The position numbers and the translations under genes are program-made. A stretch of 64,000 nt of DNA from positions 682,001-746,000 of the forward strand of contig UWYS01000003.1 in assembly GCA_900291925.1 (NCBI GenBank). Direction: 5' to 3'. The DNA is from Thecaphora thlaspeos. Its lineage: Eukaryota; Basidiomycota; Ustilaginomycetes; Urocystidales; Glomosporiaceae. Under the pieces are notes generated by a model. That model was not told where the DNA came from, searched no databases, and saw nothing but the letters and a program-made list of their open reading frames with translations. Below are positions 33,535 through 48,600 of the stretch, piece by piece. The stretch's first letter is position 1; each line of letters begins with the position of its first letter.

Positions 33535-35413
33535 TCAGTCTTGCTTCTGCAATACCGCCTTGGTCGCCGTCGTCGCCGAATCTGCGCCAGGCTGCTGATA
33601 GCCCGGTAGCCGAAACCCGACACGATATTTGGCCCACGCCTGGAGGAAAGCGCCCAGCATGGCGGCGTGGATCACCAGTAGTACTAGGCCCGACGCCCAG
33701 ATCCGCGCAAAGACGTCGAGCCCTTTGAACTCGAGCTGGTAGGCCTGCGAGAGCCATAGCGCCTGTGAAGGGAGCGAACGACAAGGGTGGAAAGCGCCGT
33801 CAGCTACAATGCGGCTCTTTGGCATGGTGGGGCGAGATCATGCTCTCCAAGGGCAAACTCACCTGACCGCCGATCCAGAGGGCCACCAGCGCTGTGGCCT
33901 TTGTCCTGCTGATCTCGAGCGAAGGCCATACGATCGGCACGAGCCAAAGGAACCAGAGAAAGTACTGGCTCGTGCAGACCTTGTTGAAGGCCACAAAGGC
34001 GATCGTCTGGGCCGTCATCGCCGCCACCACGTCGCGCTTGCCCAACGACCAGCCTAGCACGCCGACCAGCAGCGCTTGCGGGACAAAGGAAAGCAGCGGC
34101 GAAGACAGCAGCCGCGCCTCGAGCGTCTCGTCCGTCCCTTGCGAGCGGAGACCGGCGATGTTGGAGAGGTACGTCGTCAGGTAGTAGGGGCTAAAATTGT
34201 GGCGGTGGTCCTGTCGCGAGAGGTGGTAGGCAAAGGTGTGCTCGACGAAGAGTGCGTCCCAGAGCAGCCAGGCTACCACATTGGTCGCCATGAAGGTGGC
34301 AAAGGCCACCAGCCCATACCTGACGCCGGCGGCGTGACGTGTCCAGAGGCTGAGCCTGCGCCGTGCGATCGGGTCGTAGGCCGCCTCCGTCGAGTGCGCC
34401 AGATGCGCCATCACGGGGATGCCGTAGATGACGGGGAAGATCTTGAGGTGGACTGCCAGGCCGAGAATCACCGGCGACAGGTAAGTCGCAGCTGACCAGT
34501 CGACAAAGGACAGGGCCGACTCGGGGACCAGCGGCTGGTAGGCGGGGATGACCGCCTCCTTGGAGAGCTCCACGACGCAAGCTGCCCGCGATGCGTGCGG
34601 ATCCGCTTCCGCTTTCGCCGCCGGCGGAGAGGCCACCTCGGCCGCCGGAGGGGCATCGCCGTGGAAGGGTGCGAGCCCGAGCGGTGCCTCCGGGTTGGCG
34701 CTCAGCAGGAAGTAGAGGAAGAGGAGGACGGCCAGGCCCACCAGCCCCTCTGACGATCCGCGCGTCGAGATCTGGGCCGGGAGAGGATTGACCAACCAGA
34801 CGAGGCCGGGGAGGTGGACATGAATGCCCGCTGGCGAGCCCTGTGGCCGTCTTCCGTCAAGGATGAGCCACATCAGGATGGCGCACAGGACGTCGGCCGA
34901 TGCGAAGAGGTACTTGCCAAAATCCGGCCAGGCGAACAAGTGGATTGGCGTCAAAAGTAGTGCCAACAGTGGCGTGTAGCGGTACGTGGGGCGAGCGTAA
35001 GGGTCGCCGAGGCCAGCGACGGTGCGGAAGAGAGGCCGCGCGAGGTCATAGCAGCGCGTTGCCCAGGCGAGCAGAAGCGAGTCAGGCTGGAAGGCAGAGT
35101 GCTGGTCGGGCGAGCGCTTGGCCGGGTCATTGAGGAGGAGAAAGCGGGCCGCGGCGGGAAGGATACCGCGGGCGCAGCTATGCTCGCTATCTTCAAAGAT
35201 GCCGGCCTCGATTGCCGGGCTATGCTGGTCTGCGATGCCGGCGAGGGAGCAGCCGTCTAGGATGGCCTTTGCCGCATCGGAAAAGACCGAGTAGTCGACG
35301 TCGGTGTAGGGGACGGCCGAGTGCAGGTCCTGGTATCGTCCGAATGCGAGCAAGCCGAGCCGGAGAGAGACGCCGGCGGCCAGATAGAGCCACTTGTAGC
35401 TTTGAGGCTTCAT
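33535..35413 (-). CDS. GPI14: GPI mannosyltransferase I (PIG-M/GPI14)
   Basis: Exons 35413-33863 and 33762-33535 (100-nt intron) give 592 residues. The ER-lumenal DxD motif appears in VPYTDVDYSVF (Asp38, Asp40). It is followed by TYRYTPLLALLLTPIHLF, HLKIFPVIYGIP, YHLSRQDHRHNFSPYYL and CTSQYFLWFLWLVP, the conserved blocks of PIG-M. Multiple hydrophobic helices fit a polytopic ER membrane protein. It adds the first, alpha-1,4-linked mannose of the GPI anchor from dolichol-phosphate mannose, working with a PBN1/PIG-X partner. A 30-40-residue Ala/Pro-rich insert (around residue 260) is specific to this sequence. Divergent to the SelO homologue across 533 bp. Confidence 0.94.
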
Positions 35414-35946
35414 CCTCGACGAGGAGGAGGGATGAGGGGGCGGGGTGATGCGCAGCGCCGCGAAGCCGAAGCGCGGGCGCGGACCTTGTTGAATGAGTCA
35501 GAGGGGCGACGGAGCGCGACTCCCTGCGATGGAGGTGAGACGGTTGTGATGAGCGGGGATGGTGGTGGTGGTGGTGATGGTGAAGACGGGAAGGGGGAGG
35601 GAGAGGGGCGGACTCTGACCAGGCCGGGCGTGAAAGGGCGAGGCGCTGGCAAGAGCGCTGGCAAGGGCGCTTAGCTTCTTCTTAGCCTTTTCCTTTGCGC
35701 GGTAACAAGTCTGACTCGCACGGGCCACGTTGGACCTAGGCGTGACCGCTGCCGCGCGCGGACGGCGGATGGGTGTGGAGGTTTCTGCCTTGGAGGGGCC
35801 GTCCCGGTTTTCTCCTCCCTCCACTCCACCACCTTCCCTTCCCTCCCTTCACTCTCCCGCACGCCACCTCGCTCGCACCTCGGTAACCCACAAATTTAGG
35901 CCGCCGGACGACGACAGCAGCACCGCTCTCGATCATCCACAACCTG
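35414..35946. other. Divergent intergenic region (GPI14 / SelO homologue)
   Basis: 533 bp with G/A-rich simple sequence and CT-rich leader; it holds both promoters. No further feature seen. Confidence 0.4.
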
Positions 35947-38966
<3,020 letters not shown>

Positions 38967-39144
38967 CCGGCCACGCCCGTGGTACATGCCAGTGGGAGGC
39001 CTCTGCCATCGATTGCCGCAGCAACAGCGCTTCTACATCCGGATGAGTCTACGATCGCATGTGTGCCATATGGAGCAGGCCAAGCGCCCGGCTTGCAAGG
39101 GATATATCTAGTCTACGCAGCCTTCGTCCCTGTCGTCGTTACGC

Positions 39145-40685
39145 CTAGATCGCCTCCCTGCCTGACTCCTGGACGAGGTCCCTCGCCTTGCGCCACCACA
39201 TCCTACACTCTTCCTCCAGCCAGATGAACTCGTCCCTCGTCTCAAAGTCTACCACCAGCGGCCTCACTCTGTCCCTGACCCAATGCTGCTCCGGCCTCTG
39301 CCCTGCCTCTGCGCTCGGCCGCTCCAGATTGCTCGCCACCATCTTCCAGAAGCCCAACCACGCCCACCCGGCATCTTGCTTGGCCACGTCCTGGACGATC
39401 TTGGTCCATTCCCTCTGCCACTCTTGCCGCTCGCGCTGATGCTGCTGCTGCTGCTGCTGTGGCGGGTCAGAGAGCATCTCCTTGACGTCCGACAGCGACG
39501 CCTGTACGTCTTCCACCTCTTCCACCATCGAGCAGTACAGACTGGGCAGGTTGACGCTATTGCACCAATTGTGGTTGAGCGAGATGCAGTCTGTGATGTT
39601 CTCCACTTGGTGGTACCAGTTGGAGGGGACGAAGATCGTCTCGCCCGGCCGTTGGATGACGGTTTGCGTCGCTTTCATCGCTTCTTGCAGACGGGACCAT
39701 TCGATGCTCGGCTGGTCTGAGCTCGAAAAGGGCCGAGAAGAGGCGAGCAGGGATAGTATGGCCTCGTAGTTGGAGACGATTTCGCTCGTCCGCACCGAAG
39801 GGAAGCGGCGGAGGCAGTGGGCGTGTGTGGGTGGCCAGAGGCGCCACCGCTTGACGCCAACGACGTTGGTCGACCAAGAGTAGGACGTGTAGACGTCGCG
39901 GTGTATCCCGGTGGACGAGGACGAGGACGAGGTACCGGCGTAGCAGAAGCGGAAGTCGTCGTCGTCGCTGTCATTCTCCTCGCGTTCTCCCTCTTCCTCC
40001 GGCTTCTCTGGTCCTTGAGCGGCGTCGCCGTAGGCCTCTGTCGATGAAGTGGGCAGATTGTTGAGCCAATCGTCTCGAAAGACGTCCGGGACAATATAGG
40101 GTGTCTTCCGCCTCGCTTCCTCTTCCCGTTTGCCCTCGTCCTCGCCCTGCTCGTCAAGTCGGAAGATTCTGGCCTTCCAGTCGTCCTTGGCGAGACGGAC
40201 GAGGTGCCAATCCTTGAGGTAGACTGGCTTCTGGCCCTTGCCTATCCTCTCTGTCACGGCATGAGAGACCGTCTCTTCCTCCCTACGCTGCCTAGCCTCG
40301 TCGTTTTGGTAAAGGGTGGGGACGACGTGGTCGCCGTAGTCCTCGACCAGCCTCGACCAATTGACGGTCGGTGTGGTCCAGTCTTGGCCGGAGGTGGTGC
40401 CAGAGATCAAGTCCGTAGTCGACCACGCTGCTATGCTAGGCCATGAGGACGCGACGGATGCGGGGAGGAGGCAGGGGACGTTGGAGAGGAGGTGATTGTT
40501 CTGCCGAAGAAAGCGACGAGCGAAGGCAGAGGGGTCAGCGAAGCCAGCTCCTGTCCGGCGCGGAGACCAAGGGCACAAGGGAAGCTCACGAGGAACTCGA
40601 CGTAGCTCGGTACGTGGTCCAGGACTGGTATCGAGGTCAGCGAGGAGTCGGCCTTGACGTTTCTGTCGGCGAGTGGCCGCTCCAT
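39145..40685 (-). CDS. JMJD4-like JmjC-domain 2-oxoglutarate oxygenase
   Basis: Exon 1 (40685-40590) and exon 2 (40500-39145), with an 89-nt intron, give 483 residues. The start is set by exon 1, which supplies IPVLDHVPSYVEFL, the typical JMJD4 opening; unspliced upstream frames do not. The JmjC iron ligands are His232 and Asp234 (GIHRDVYTSYSW) and His329 (NWYHQVENI). DWHLVRL, DWLNNL and GETIFVPSNWYHQVENI agree with the JMJD4 branch. Human JMJD4 hydroxylates a lysine of the release factor eRF1, but fungal relatives are little studied. An acidic insert with a Ser run (about residues 190-230) lies just before the first ligand, and a Gln run sits near residue 374. Confidence 0.9.
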
Positions 40686-40801
40686 CGTCGTCGAGTAGGG
40701 AGGAGAAGGCTGGCTGCGAAGTCCAAGGGGAAGCAGGGATGCTCCTTTCTCCTCGCTGCATGCCTCGACATCGGCGTGTCGCCTCTCTGGCAGCTTGGAC
40801 C

Positions 40802-41541
40802 ATGGATGGTGGGCGTTTGCCCCTCGCCTCGCGACCACATCACCAACACCAACACCAACACCACAGCACAACACAGCATCTTCCAGCCTGGACGTCCAGC
40901 GTCTGGAAAAGGCGTGCAACGCTGTGTGGCAGAGCATCGACTCTCTGATGCTCTTCTGTGACCGATGTGCCGCCAAGGCGCGCCAGTCGATGGACAAAGT
41001 CAAGCCATTCCGCCCGCTCGGCTGGATCGCCTCGACCAAGATGAGCGGAAGCCTGCTCTTCTACCTCACCGTGATCCGTGTGCTGGGGGAGCGGTACAAG
41101 ACCAACGCGGGCTACCTGGCTGCCATGGCGCAGGCGCACGGCAGTGCGAGCATCACGCACGAGGACCAGGAGGTGGCCAGGCTGGTCGAGGTGCTTTTAC
41201 TACCGCTGGGCGGGTTTCTTCAGATGGGCGGTCTCCTGCTCAAGCCGATTTTCCCCGTCGCCCAATTTCTCGCACGGATCCCAAGCATTCCCGACGAGGC
41301 GGTGCGCAGCAGCGGTGTTGAACGACGCGACTCGCAGACCAACTCGCTCTCGCTGCCCAACCAAAACTTTATCGATCGGCGCAGCCTTCACCAACGGGCC
41401 GCGTCGACCCAGCCTTCCTCCTCCACCTCGCCGTCCACGATGGACGAGCTCCACGTCATCCTTGCAGACGACGACCGAGACCTCTTCGCCGACATCGAGC
41501 ACGGAACAACAGGCGAACAAGACGACAAACGATCCCTTTGA
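40802..41541 (+). CDS. Unrecognised protein, possibly membrane-associated; C-terminal end suspicious
   Basis: The coding stretch 40877-41541 is clear in composition but has no in-frame ATG at its beginning. A model with a 7-nt first exon (40802-40808, ATGGATG), a 68-nt intron and acceptor acacag at 40876 gives 223 residues. The N-terminal helix (SLDVQRLEKACNAVWQSID) precedes two hydrophobic segments (GSLLFYLTVIRVL and LLLPLGGFLQMGGLLLKPI). I do not recognise the family. After the stop, the next frame continues with well-formed protein (FEAADPVSRTELGPF...) to 41632, and past one more stop to WDTMDREIDAIRGIIESLKL. This suggests a frameshift and a nonsense change. The 5' exon is inferred; starting at an internal Met is the alternative. 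It lies only 116 bp from the divergent JMJD4-like gene. Confidence 0.5.
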
Positions 41542-42129
41542 AGCGGCCGATCCGGTCTCGCGCACCGAGCTGGGACCTTTCACGCACACGGCCAAGCTCC
41601 AAGAGGTCGAAGCATGCGTCGAGGGTCTCTCGTAGCTGGGTTACGCTTGGGACACGATGGATCGGGAGATTGACGCGATACGCGGCATCATCGAGAGTCT
41701 CAAGCTCTAAGTTCGGCCCCGCACTCCTCGCACATGCCTTTTCCTGTCCATCTCTTGCCACTCTTCCTTTGCATCGTCTTGGCCTGGCGTCGTCTCTTCC
41801 ATCGAGACACTTAACATCCGCCCACCGGCTTCCCGACATTTGGCATTCCTCCCGCCGTCACCTTGGACCGTTTCTTTCCTTGCCGTTTCTTTCGATTCTG
41901 CTCGCCCAGTCATACCGATGATCCCTGTCCTTTTAACCGCTCCCGCTGTAGACGTACGACCGCGTCCTCGAATCGCTCCGCGAAGTGACACGCGTTCTAG
42001 GGCATGGTGTGCGCTCGGCAGAGTGACAAGACAAGATCTAGATTGCCTTGGGTTCGTCCTCGTTTGCTACAGTGATTTGATCTCCGGTTTTGGTGCGAGC
42101 CTGCAAGACGACATCCTCTGCTTTATGCC
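41542..42129. other. Convergent intergenic region (unknown gene / BIO2)
   Basis: 588 bp. The first ~155 bp (to about 41711) reads as a displaced C-terminus of the upstream gene; the rest holds 3' flanks with no other feature. Confidence 0.45.
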
Positions 42130-43443
42130 TCACGCATCCTGGAAAGCCTGGCTGGCAGCCGCCTTGGCCCTTCGATCTTCGACGGCCACCGTCTCGCTGC
42201 TGGCCGCGGCCGCGGGGGTCTCGATGACGGGTGCGACCGACTGGCCATGGGGCTGCATTGTCTTGTCCTCGAAGCTGCCCATGCCGCGCAGGCCCCACCT
42301 GCCAAGCATCTCTTTGTCCTCGTCCCAGCCTGTGGTCGGCGTGGTGAGCATCTTGTGTCCGGTAAAGATGGCGTTGGCGCCGGCGAGGAAGCACATTGCC
42401 TGTTCGGATTCGGTGAAGAGGTGTCGTCCGGCCGCCAGGCGGATGATGGAGCCGGGCAGGACGATGCGCGCCGTGGCGACGGTCCGGAGCATATCTTGGA
42501 ACGAGATGGGCTTGTTGCCCTCCATGGGTGTGCCGGGGATGGCGACGAGGGCGTTGACAGGGAAGCTCTCCGGGTGCTCCGGGAAGCACGACATCTCCCA
42601 GATCAGGCCGACGCGGTCCTCCTGCTCCTCACCGAGACCGAGGATGCCGCCCGAGCAGACCGAGATGCCGGCCTCGCGGACATTGGCAATGGTGCCGATG
42701 CGGTCGTTGTAGCTGCGCGTGGTGACGACCTTGCCGTAGTACTCGCGCGACGTGTCGAGGTTGTGGTTGTAGGCCGTCAGCCCGGCCTCTTTGAGCGCCT
42801 TGGCCTGCTCGACGGTGAGCATGCCGAGCGTGGTGCAGACCTCCATGCCCATGCCGCGGATCTCCTTGACCATGTCGAGGATGCGGTTGAAGCCGCGCTT
42901 CCGTCCGCCCACCTCTCTCCAGGCGGCTCCCATGCAGAAGCGGGTGCTGCCGTTCTCCTTTGCCCTTCTCGCCTCGCGCAGCACCGTCTCGAGGTCCTCG
43001 AGCTTCGAGGCGGTCGAGTCGGTGGTGTACTTGCTGCTCTGCGAGCAGTAGCCGCAGTCTTCGGAACAGCCGCCCTCCTTGATGTTCATCAGCGTGCATA
43101 GCTGGACGCGGTCGGCCGAGTGGTGCAGGCGGTGGACGTTGGCAGATCGGAAGACGAGTTCGAGGAGCGGCGAATCGTAGATCTTCTGAACGTCGGCGCG
43201 GTTCCAATCGTGACGGATAGTGCCGTCCTGCGGCAATGTCGTTGAGGCTGCGGGCGCCTGCACCGCGGAGCCACCCGGAGGCAGTGAGCCGCCGTGGATG
43301 TCGTTGGGTTCGACCGCCGTCGCTCGCCCGCGTCGGAGCGATGGAAGGGTGGAGGACGTGGCGAGCGCCGCCGCGACGACAGCGGCAGCAGGGCGGACTG
43401 CGGCCAGGTTGACGAGCGGCCTTGACCTTCTGAGGAGCGACAT
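42130..43443 (-). CDS. BIO2: Biotin synthase
   Basis: A single exon of 437 residues starting at ATG 43443; the frame continues upstream but only to a non-ATG codon. The N-terminus (MSLLRRSRPLVNLAAVRPAA) is a probable mitochondrial presequence. The radical-SAM cluster motif is EGGCSEDCGYCSQSSKY with Cys126, Cys130 and Cys133. Further signatures are RFCMGAAWR, YNHNLDTSREYY, GGILGLGE and NALVAIPGTPM, and GANAIFTGHKMLTT near the end supplies conserved cluster-proximal residues. The enzyme inserts sulfur into dethiobiotin using [4Fe-4S] and [2Fe-2S] clusters in mitochondria. A short Ala-rich tail is extra. Convergent with the gene at 40802. Confidence 0.96.
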   Translation of the reverse strand: MSLLRRSRPLVNLAAVRPAAAVVAAALATSSTLPSLRRGRATAVEPNDIHGGSLPPGGSAVQAPAASTTLPQDGTIRHDWNRADVQKIYDSPLLELVFRSANVHRLHHSADRVQLCTLMNIKEGGCSEDCGYCSQSSKYTTDSTASKLEDLETVLREARRAKENGSTRFCMGAAWREVGGRKRGFNRILDMVKEIRGMGMEVCTTLGMLTVEQAKALKEAGLTAYNHNLDTSREYYGKVVTTRSYNDRIGTIANVREAGISVCSGGILGLGEEQEDRVGLIWEMSCFPEHPESFPVNALVAIPGTPMEGNKPISFQDMLRTVATARIVLPGSIIRLAAGRHLFTESEQAMCFLAGANAIFTGHKMLTTPTTGWDEDKEMLGRWGLRGMGSFEDKTMQPHGQSVAPVIETPAAAASSETVAVEDRRAKAAASQAFQDA

Positions 43444-44088
43444 GGCGGGTGCTAGAGAGAGTGTAGGTGTGGCCGGGGTTTGGGGGGGTTGGGGTTGTTG
43501 TTGTGGCGAGTGTACGGCAGGAAAGAGAGGGGGTCCGGGCGATGGGGAGGAGGAGGAGGAGGAGGCCAAGGCGAGGAAGGAGTCTGACTCATGAATTGGA
43601 CCGAGCCACTGGACGGCGGCTTAATCGGTCAGGGCAACGGTGCTCTGCCGGAATTTGGCAGGCTTCCCCACGGTTTGGCCGAGCCGTGCGCGGCGAGTCT
43701 TTTTGGGGAGCGACGGGTGTGGCGGGAGCCGCGTCCGGAGCCGAGCTATTTGGTTCAATCGCGCGACTATTCGCGGTCCTCCCGCTGCCCTCTTCTACAA
43801 ACCACCCGACTAACTAAAGCCGGAGGCCAAGGTGTGGGGTCCATGCGCGGTGAGGCTGTGAAGCAAGCAAAGTGGAGTTCTCGCAGGCCCCTGCCTGAGA
43901 TCAGCAGCGTCGCCGATTAACTGCTCACACTGCTCCAGTGCCTCACTCGCGCCGCCCGCGCTTCCCCTCGCCGGTGTCGCCGTGGCGGCTGAGTCGCCAG
44001 CTCGGTGCCCCTCTGCCGACCGCCGCCGCCCCCTTAGTTAGTGCCTGCCCTGCCCGCACGCGTGCTACATCCGCCTGGCCGCGCTGGC

Positions 44089-44095
44089 TATATAA
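44089..44095 (+). promoter_or_regulatory. TATA box of polyubiquitin gene
   Basis: TATATAA in a GC-rich setting, about 190 bp upstream of the predicted leader-intron donor and 430 bp upstream of the ATG. Typical of a strong, inducible promoter. Confidence 0.6.
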
Positions 44096-44110
44096 CCAGC
44101 CCACCAGCCC

Positions 44111-44142
44111 ACGGTCCCACGGTCCCACGGTCCCACTGTCCC
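44111..44142. repeat. 8-bp tandem repeat (ACGGTCCC)x4
   Basis: Three perfect copies and a fourth with one change (ACTGTCCC), just downstream of the TATA box. Confidence 0.85.
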
Positions 44143-44276
44143 TCTTGCCACCATCATCCGCTTCTTTCGCTGTCTACGCACATAGACCGAAGCACACTCT
44201 CGACACTACCTCACAACACCACTACATCCATCACATTAACCCAGACAAGCTCGTCACGCCCCTATTCACTGCCACA

Positions 44277-45212
<936 letters not shown>

Positions 45213-45681
45213 TCGGCCGCATAGCCCCGCCCTATTCCCTTAACCCCTGTAACGCCGTGGCCATCTTCTGTCTTGATCGTTGTTACCCCCTCCCACCTTT
45301 AAGGGCACTCACAGAAATCTACAAAGATCCCACTGCGCATGCAGATTACCGACATTGCTCTGTCCGAAGGCCTCTGTCTACCCTCGTCATCACCATGTGC
45401 ATGTGTGTATGAGCGCTCGATCCTTACTCTCACAGCCCCCTCAGCAGGGCCCCTTTTGGCGGAAAAGTTCCAGAGAGCGTCGCCTTCGGTCTCTGTTCGG
45501 ACACCAAAAGGGTGTCGGCCCATACTGTCGAGCAGCGGCGATGAGACGGGCCGCACCCACACGTCTCAGGGATCACGATGTGATCCCATTGGACAGAACA
45601 TCGCAACATCGATTACATTCCCGTCAATGAAGCGGCGGGGAACACGGAGACCAGGTGGCACGAAGATGAGTAGGCAAGGTT
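45213..45681. other. Convergent intergenic region (polyubiquitin / dynein)
   Basis: 469 bp between two stop codons. No gene or repeat seen; contains both 3' ends. Importantly, no dynein stalk or AAA5-6 coding sequence occurs here on either strand. Confidence 0.5.
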
Positions 45682-48600
45682 CTACCAGCAGAAGAGGATC
45701 GAGGTTCGGTTGAATAGGGCGGGCGAAGCGGCCGCCTTGCTGCCTGTGCCGCCTTCCGGTGGGTTCATGGTGAGCGTCTGCGCGAAGGTAATGCGTGAGG
45801 ACAGAGAAGGAGAGGGGAAAAGGTGTTAGGAGGAAAAAGGTCTATCTCGATCTCGGGGTCAACTGGAAGGTCCCGCCCCTTGGCGCGTCAATTACTCACA
45901 ACGTGCAAATTCTGCGTGATCTGTTGCCTGAAGAAGGCAAACAGCTCCTCCTCTGCATCGAGCATCAGGCCGTCGCGCTGGCTCGCCTCCTTGAGCGCCG
46001 AGATGAGCGCCGAGTGCTCGTCGCCTTCAAACAGGCCCGCCACCTCGGCGTTGGCGAGCAGCGTGTTCAGCTTCTCGAGCCTCGCCGCGTTCGACATCTG
46101 GCTCTCGTCGATCGTCCAGCAAACCTTCTCACCCTTGGTTCCCACCCGCTTCAGGAGCGCGCGAAGATCATCGTCAAAGTTTTCCTCGGTGTACTTGTTG
46201 GACGTCGAGATCGCGAACAGCGAGAGGCCGCGCAGCCAGGCGCAGAAGCGTGTCACCGTAGTACGCCCCGACCCGCTGGCGCCGATCAGGAGCAGGTGTC
46301 CGGCAGGCTGTCGGAGCACGCGGTCGCAGCTCAGCGCAAGGTCCAGCACCGAGTCGTGGAGGACAAGGTTGGCGTCCAGCTCCTCGTCCGAGTAGCCGCG
46401 CAGGCGTGCCTTAGCGTAATCGCGCACCGCCTCGCGGTCGACGCTGCGGTACTCTTTGGAGAGCCAGTTCGAGAAGAGGATCGGACGCGCCAGCGTCGTC
46501 TGAAGGTCCAGCGTGGGAAAGCGGTTCTGTGCCACCGCATCGATCTGCTCGTCGGTCCACCGCTTCTCGTCCGAGCCGACCAGACGGTCCTGAAACAGCC
46601 GCAGGCCCTCATGCGCCCAGACGCGAACCAGCCCCTCGACCGAGAGCGCCTCGAGCGGCTTGATGGCCTCGTAGATGCCGCGCATCCATCGCGTTAGCTC
46701 TCGCGGCGAGTAGATGTAGTGGGCTTGGATGTCAGGCGTGAAGCGCTTCTGCGACGCGAGGTAGAAGTCGACCATCGCCGCCGTCAGCGGCTCGGCGTAG
46801 CCACGCAGGTTGGGCGTCACCTTGAGCAGCGCGCGGTTGAAGGTCCCGTAAATCTGATTGAGCGAGATCTCTCCCGGGTAGTCGACCATGATGAGGGGCG
46901 CGTGCCGCAGGAAGCGGTGGCTCAGCGGCACACGGCCCGGGTCCGTCGGCGGGTTGCACGCCCCGACGAACTGGATCCGCTCCAGCTTGACCCACGCCTT
47001 GTCCGAGATGCGCCAGAAGCCGCCGCTCTCGACGAGCTGGCGTAGGAACGAGATGACGCGCTGCGTCCCGTACTTGTCTGTCGCCGGGAGGTTGATCTCG
47101 TCGCAGAAGAGCACCAGCCACCGTCCGATCTGGGCCGGCGCCAGGACGACTCCATTTGGCGTCTTGCGGTACTCGCAGTACTGCTCGAACGTTTTGAGGA
47201 TCAGCTCGGGCGTGGTGGCGCTCGAGAAGTTGAGGCCGACCACCTCCATGTCCGGCAGCTTTCGCAGCGCCGAGAAGAGCGTCATCGTCTTGCCGGAACC
47301 AGGCGGCCCGCACAGCATCAACGGCTTGTGCTCCGAGAGCCAGGAGTAGAGGACGTCCTCGTGACGCACCGTGTCGACCGTGGGGATGACGACGTCGGCC
47401 GACGACACAGCGCTCGTCTCGATCTCGATGGTGGGCACCTTGTTCAGCCACGGCGACCACTCCGCGCCCTGGCCGGGCGTCACGTCGAAGTCGATCAGCG
47501 AGCTTCCGGGGCCGAGTGGCGGCAGGTCGACGCCCGTGTGGCCTCGCAAGTAGTCGCCCATCTCGGCACGCACGTCGAGCTTGGCGTCTCCGGTAAAGGC
47601 CCAGACGATGCCGATAAGGAGACGCTTGCTCGCGTAGATCTCAACCTGCTCCTGCGGCAGCGGGAAGTCGAGGTGCTGCGAATTGTACTCGACTACGTTG
47701 CGGACCGTCTTGTTGATCAGTGAGAAGAGCGTCGACAGGGCCCGGGCCTCGGTGAAGTCCATAATGTGCGGAACGCTCTTGGCAAACTCGAGCGCGCCGC
47801 TGACCAAGCCGTCGTCCACGAAGAAGGAGGCCAGAGCGTCGGCGACGCTGCGCTGGACCAGCATGTCTGGTGGGACCTCGCCGTCGGCGGCAGCCGCCGT
47901 ATTCCTCCGAGCCGCGGCGGGGCCGAGGACGTCCTCGTCGTCCGTCTGTATGGGGACGGCGCGGAGGGAGCTGAGGTAGCGCGCGTACAGCATCGACGGC
48001 CGGACGATGTCGTCGCTGAACCAGATCATGCCACAGCGTGAGACAGTGGCGAGCGTCGCGTATCTGAGCGACTCGACCTCGAACATAATTCGGACGTTGG
48101 TAGGCAGGTTGAGGCGTTCGCCGTTGGGTAGCGTCAGCAGCTTGTTGTCGTCAAGGACGCTGTTGAGGTTTTCCACCCACTCCGGGTCGACGTCGCCGTC
48201 AAAGATGATCCAGTGACGCTTGGCGCTCTCGCCTCGCACATTGTCGATGATCTTGCGCAGCACCTGGGTAAAGAGGCCGTCGTTCCATTCTCGCGTCGTC
48301 GGGTCGAGCGTGCCGTAGAGGCTGTCCTTGGAGACGGCCTTGGGATCGATGACGTAGGCGACGCCCTCCTTGCCCTCGAGGCGCTCGAGTGCCGCCAGCA
48401 GCACCTGCCACGCCTGCGTCTTGCCGGTACCCGAGGGACCGACCAGCATCAGTCCGTGCGAGATCTTTTGAATCTGGTAGAGCTGGAGCACCTTTTCGGT
48501 CCACAGCCCGCCCTCGACCAGGTGGCGTTCGGCGCACACGGCGGCGATGTGCTCGCGCAGCACGTCCAGGTTGACCGGCTTGTACTCAACGCCGGGGAAG

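Noticed and set aside
40431..41039. 202-codon minus-strand frame spanning the JMJD4-like start
   Set aside because: Only its part 40685-40590 is used, as exon 1 of the JMJD4-like gene; the rest is upstream or intron sequence.
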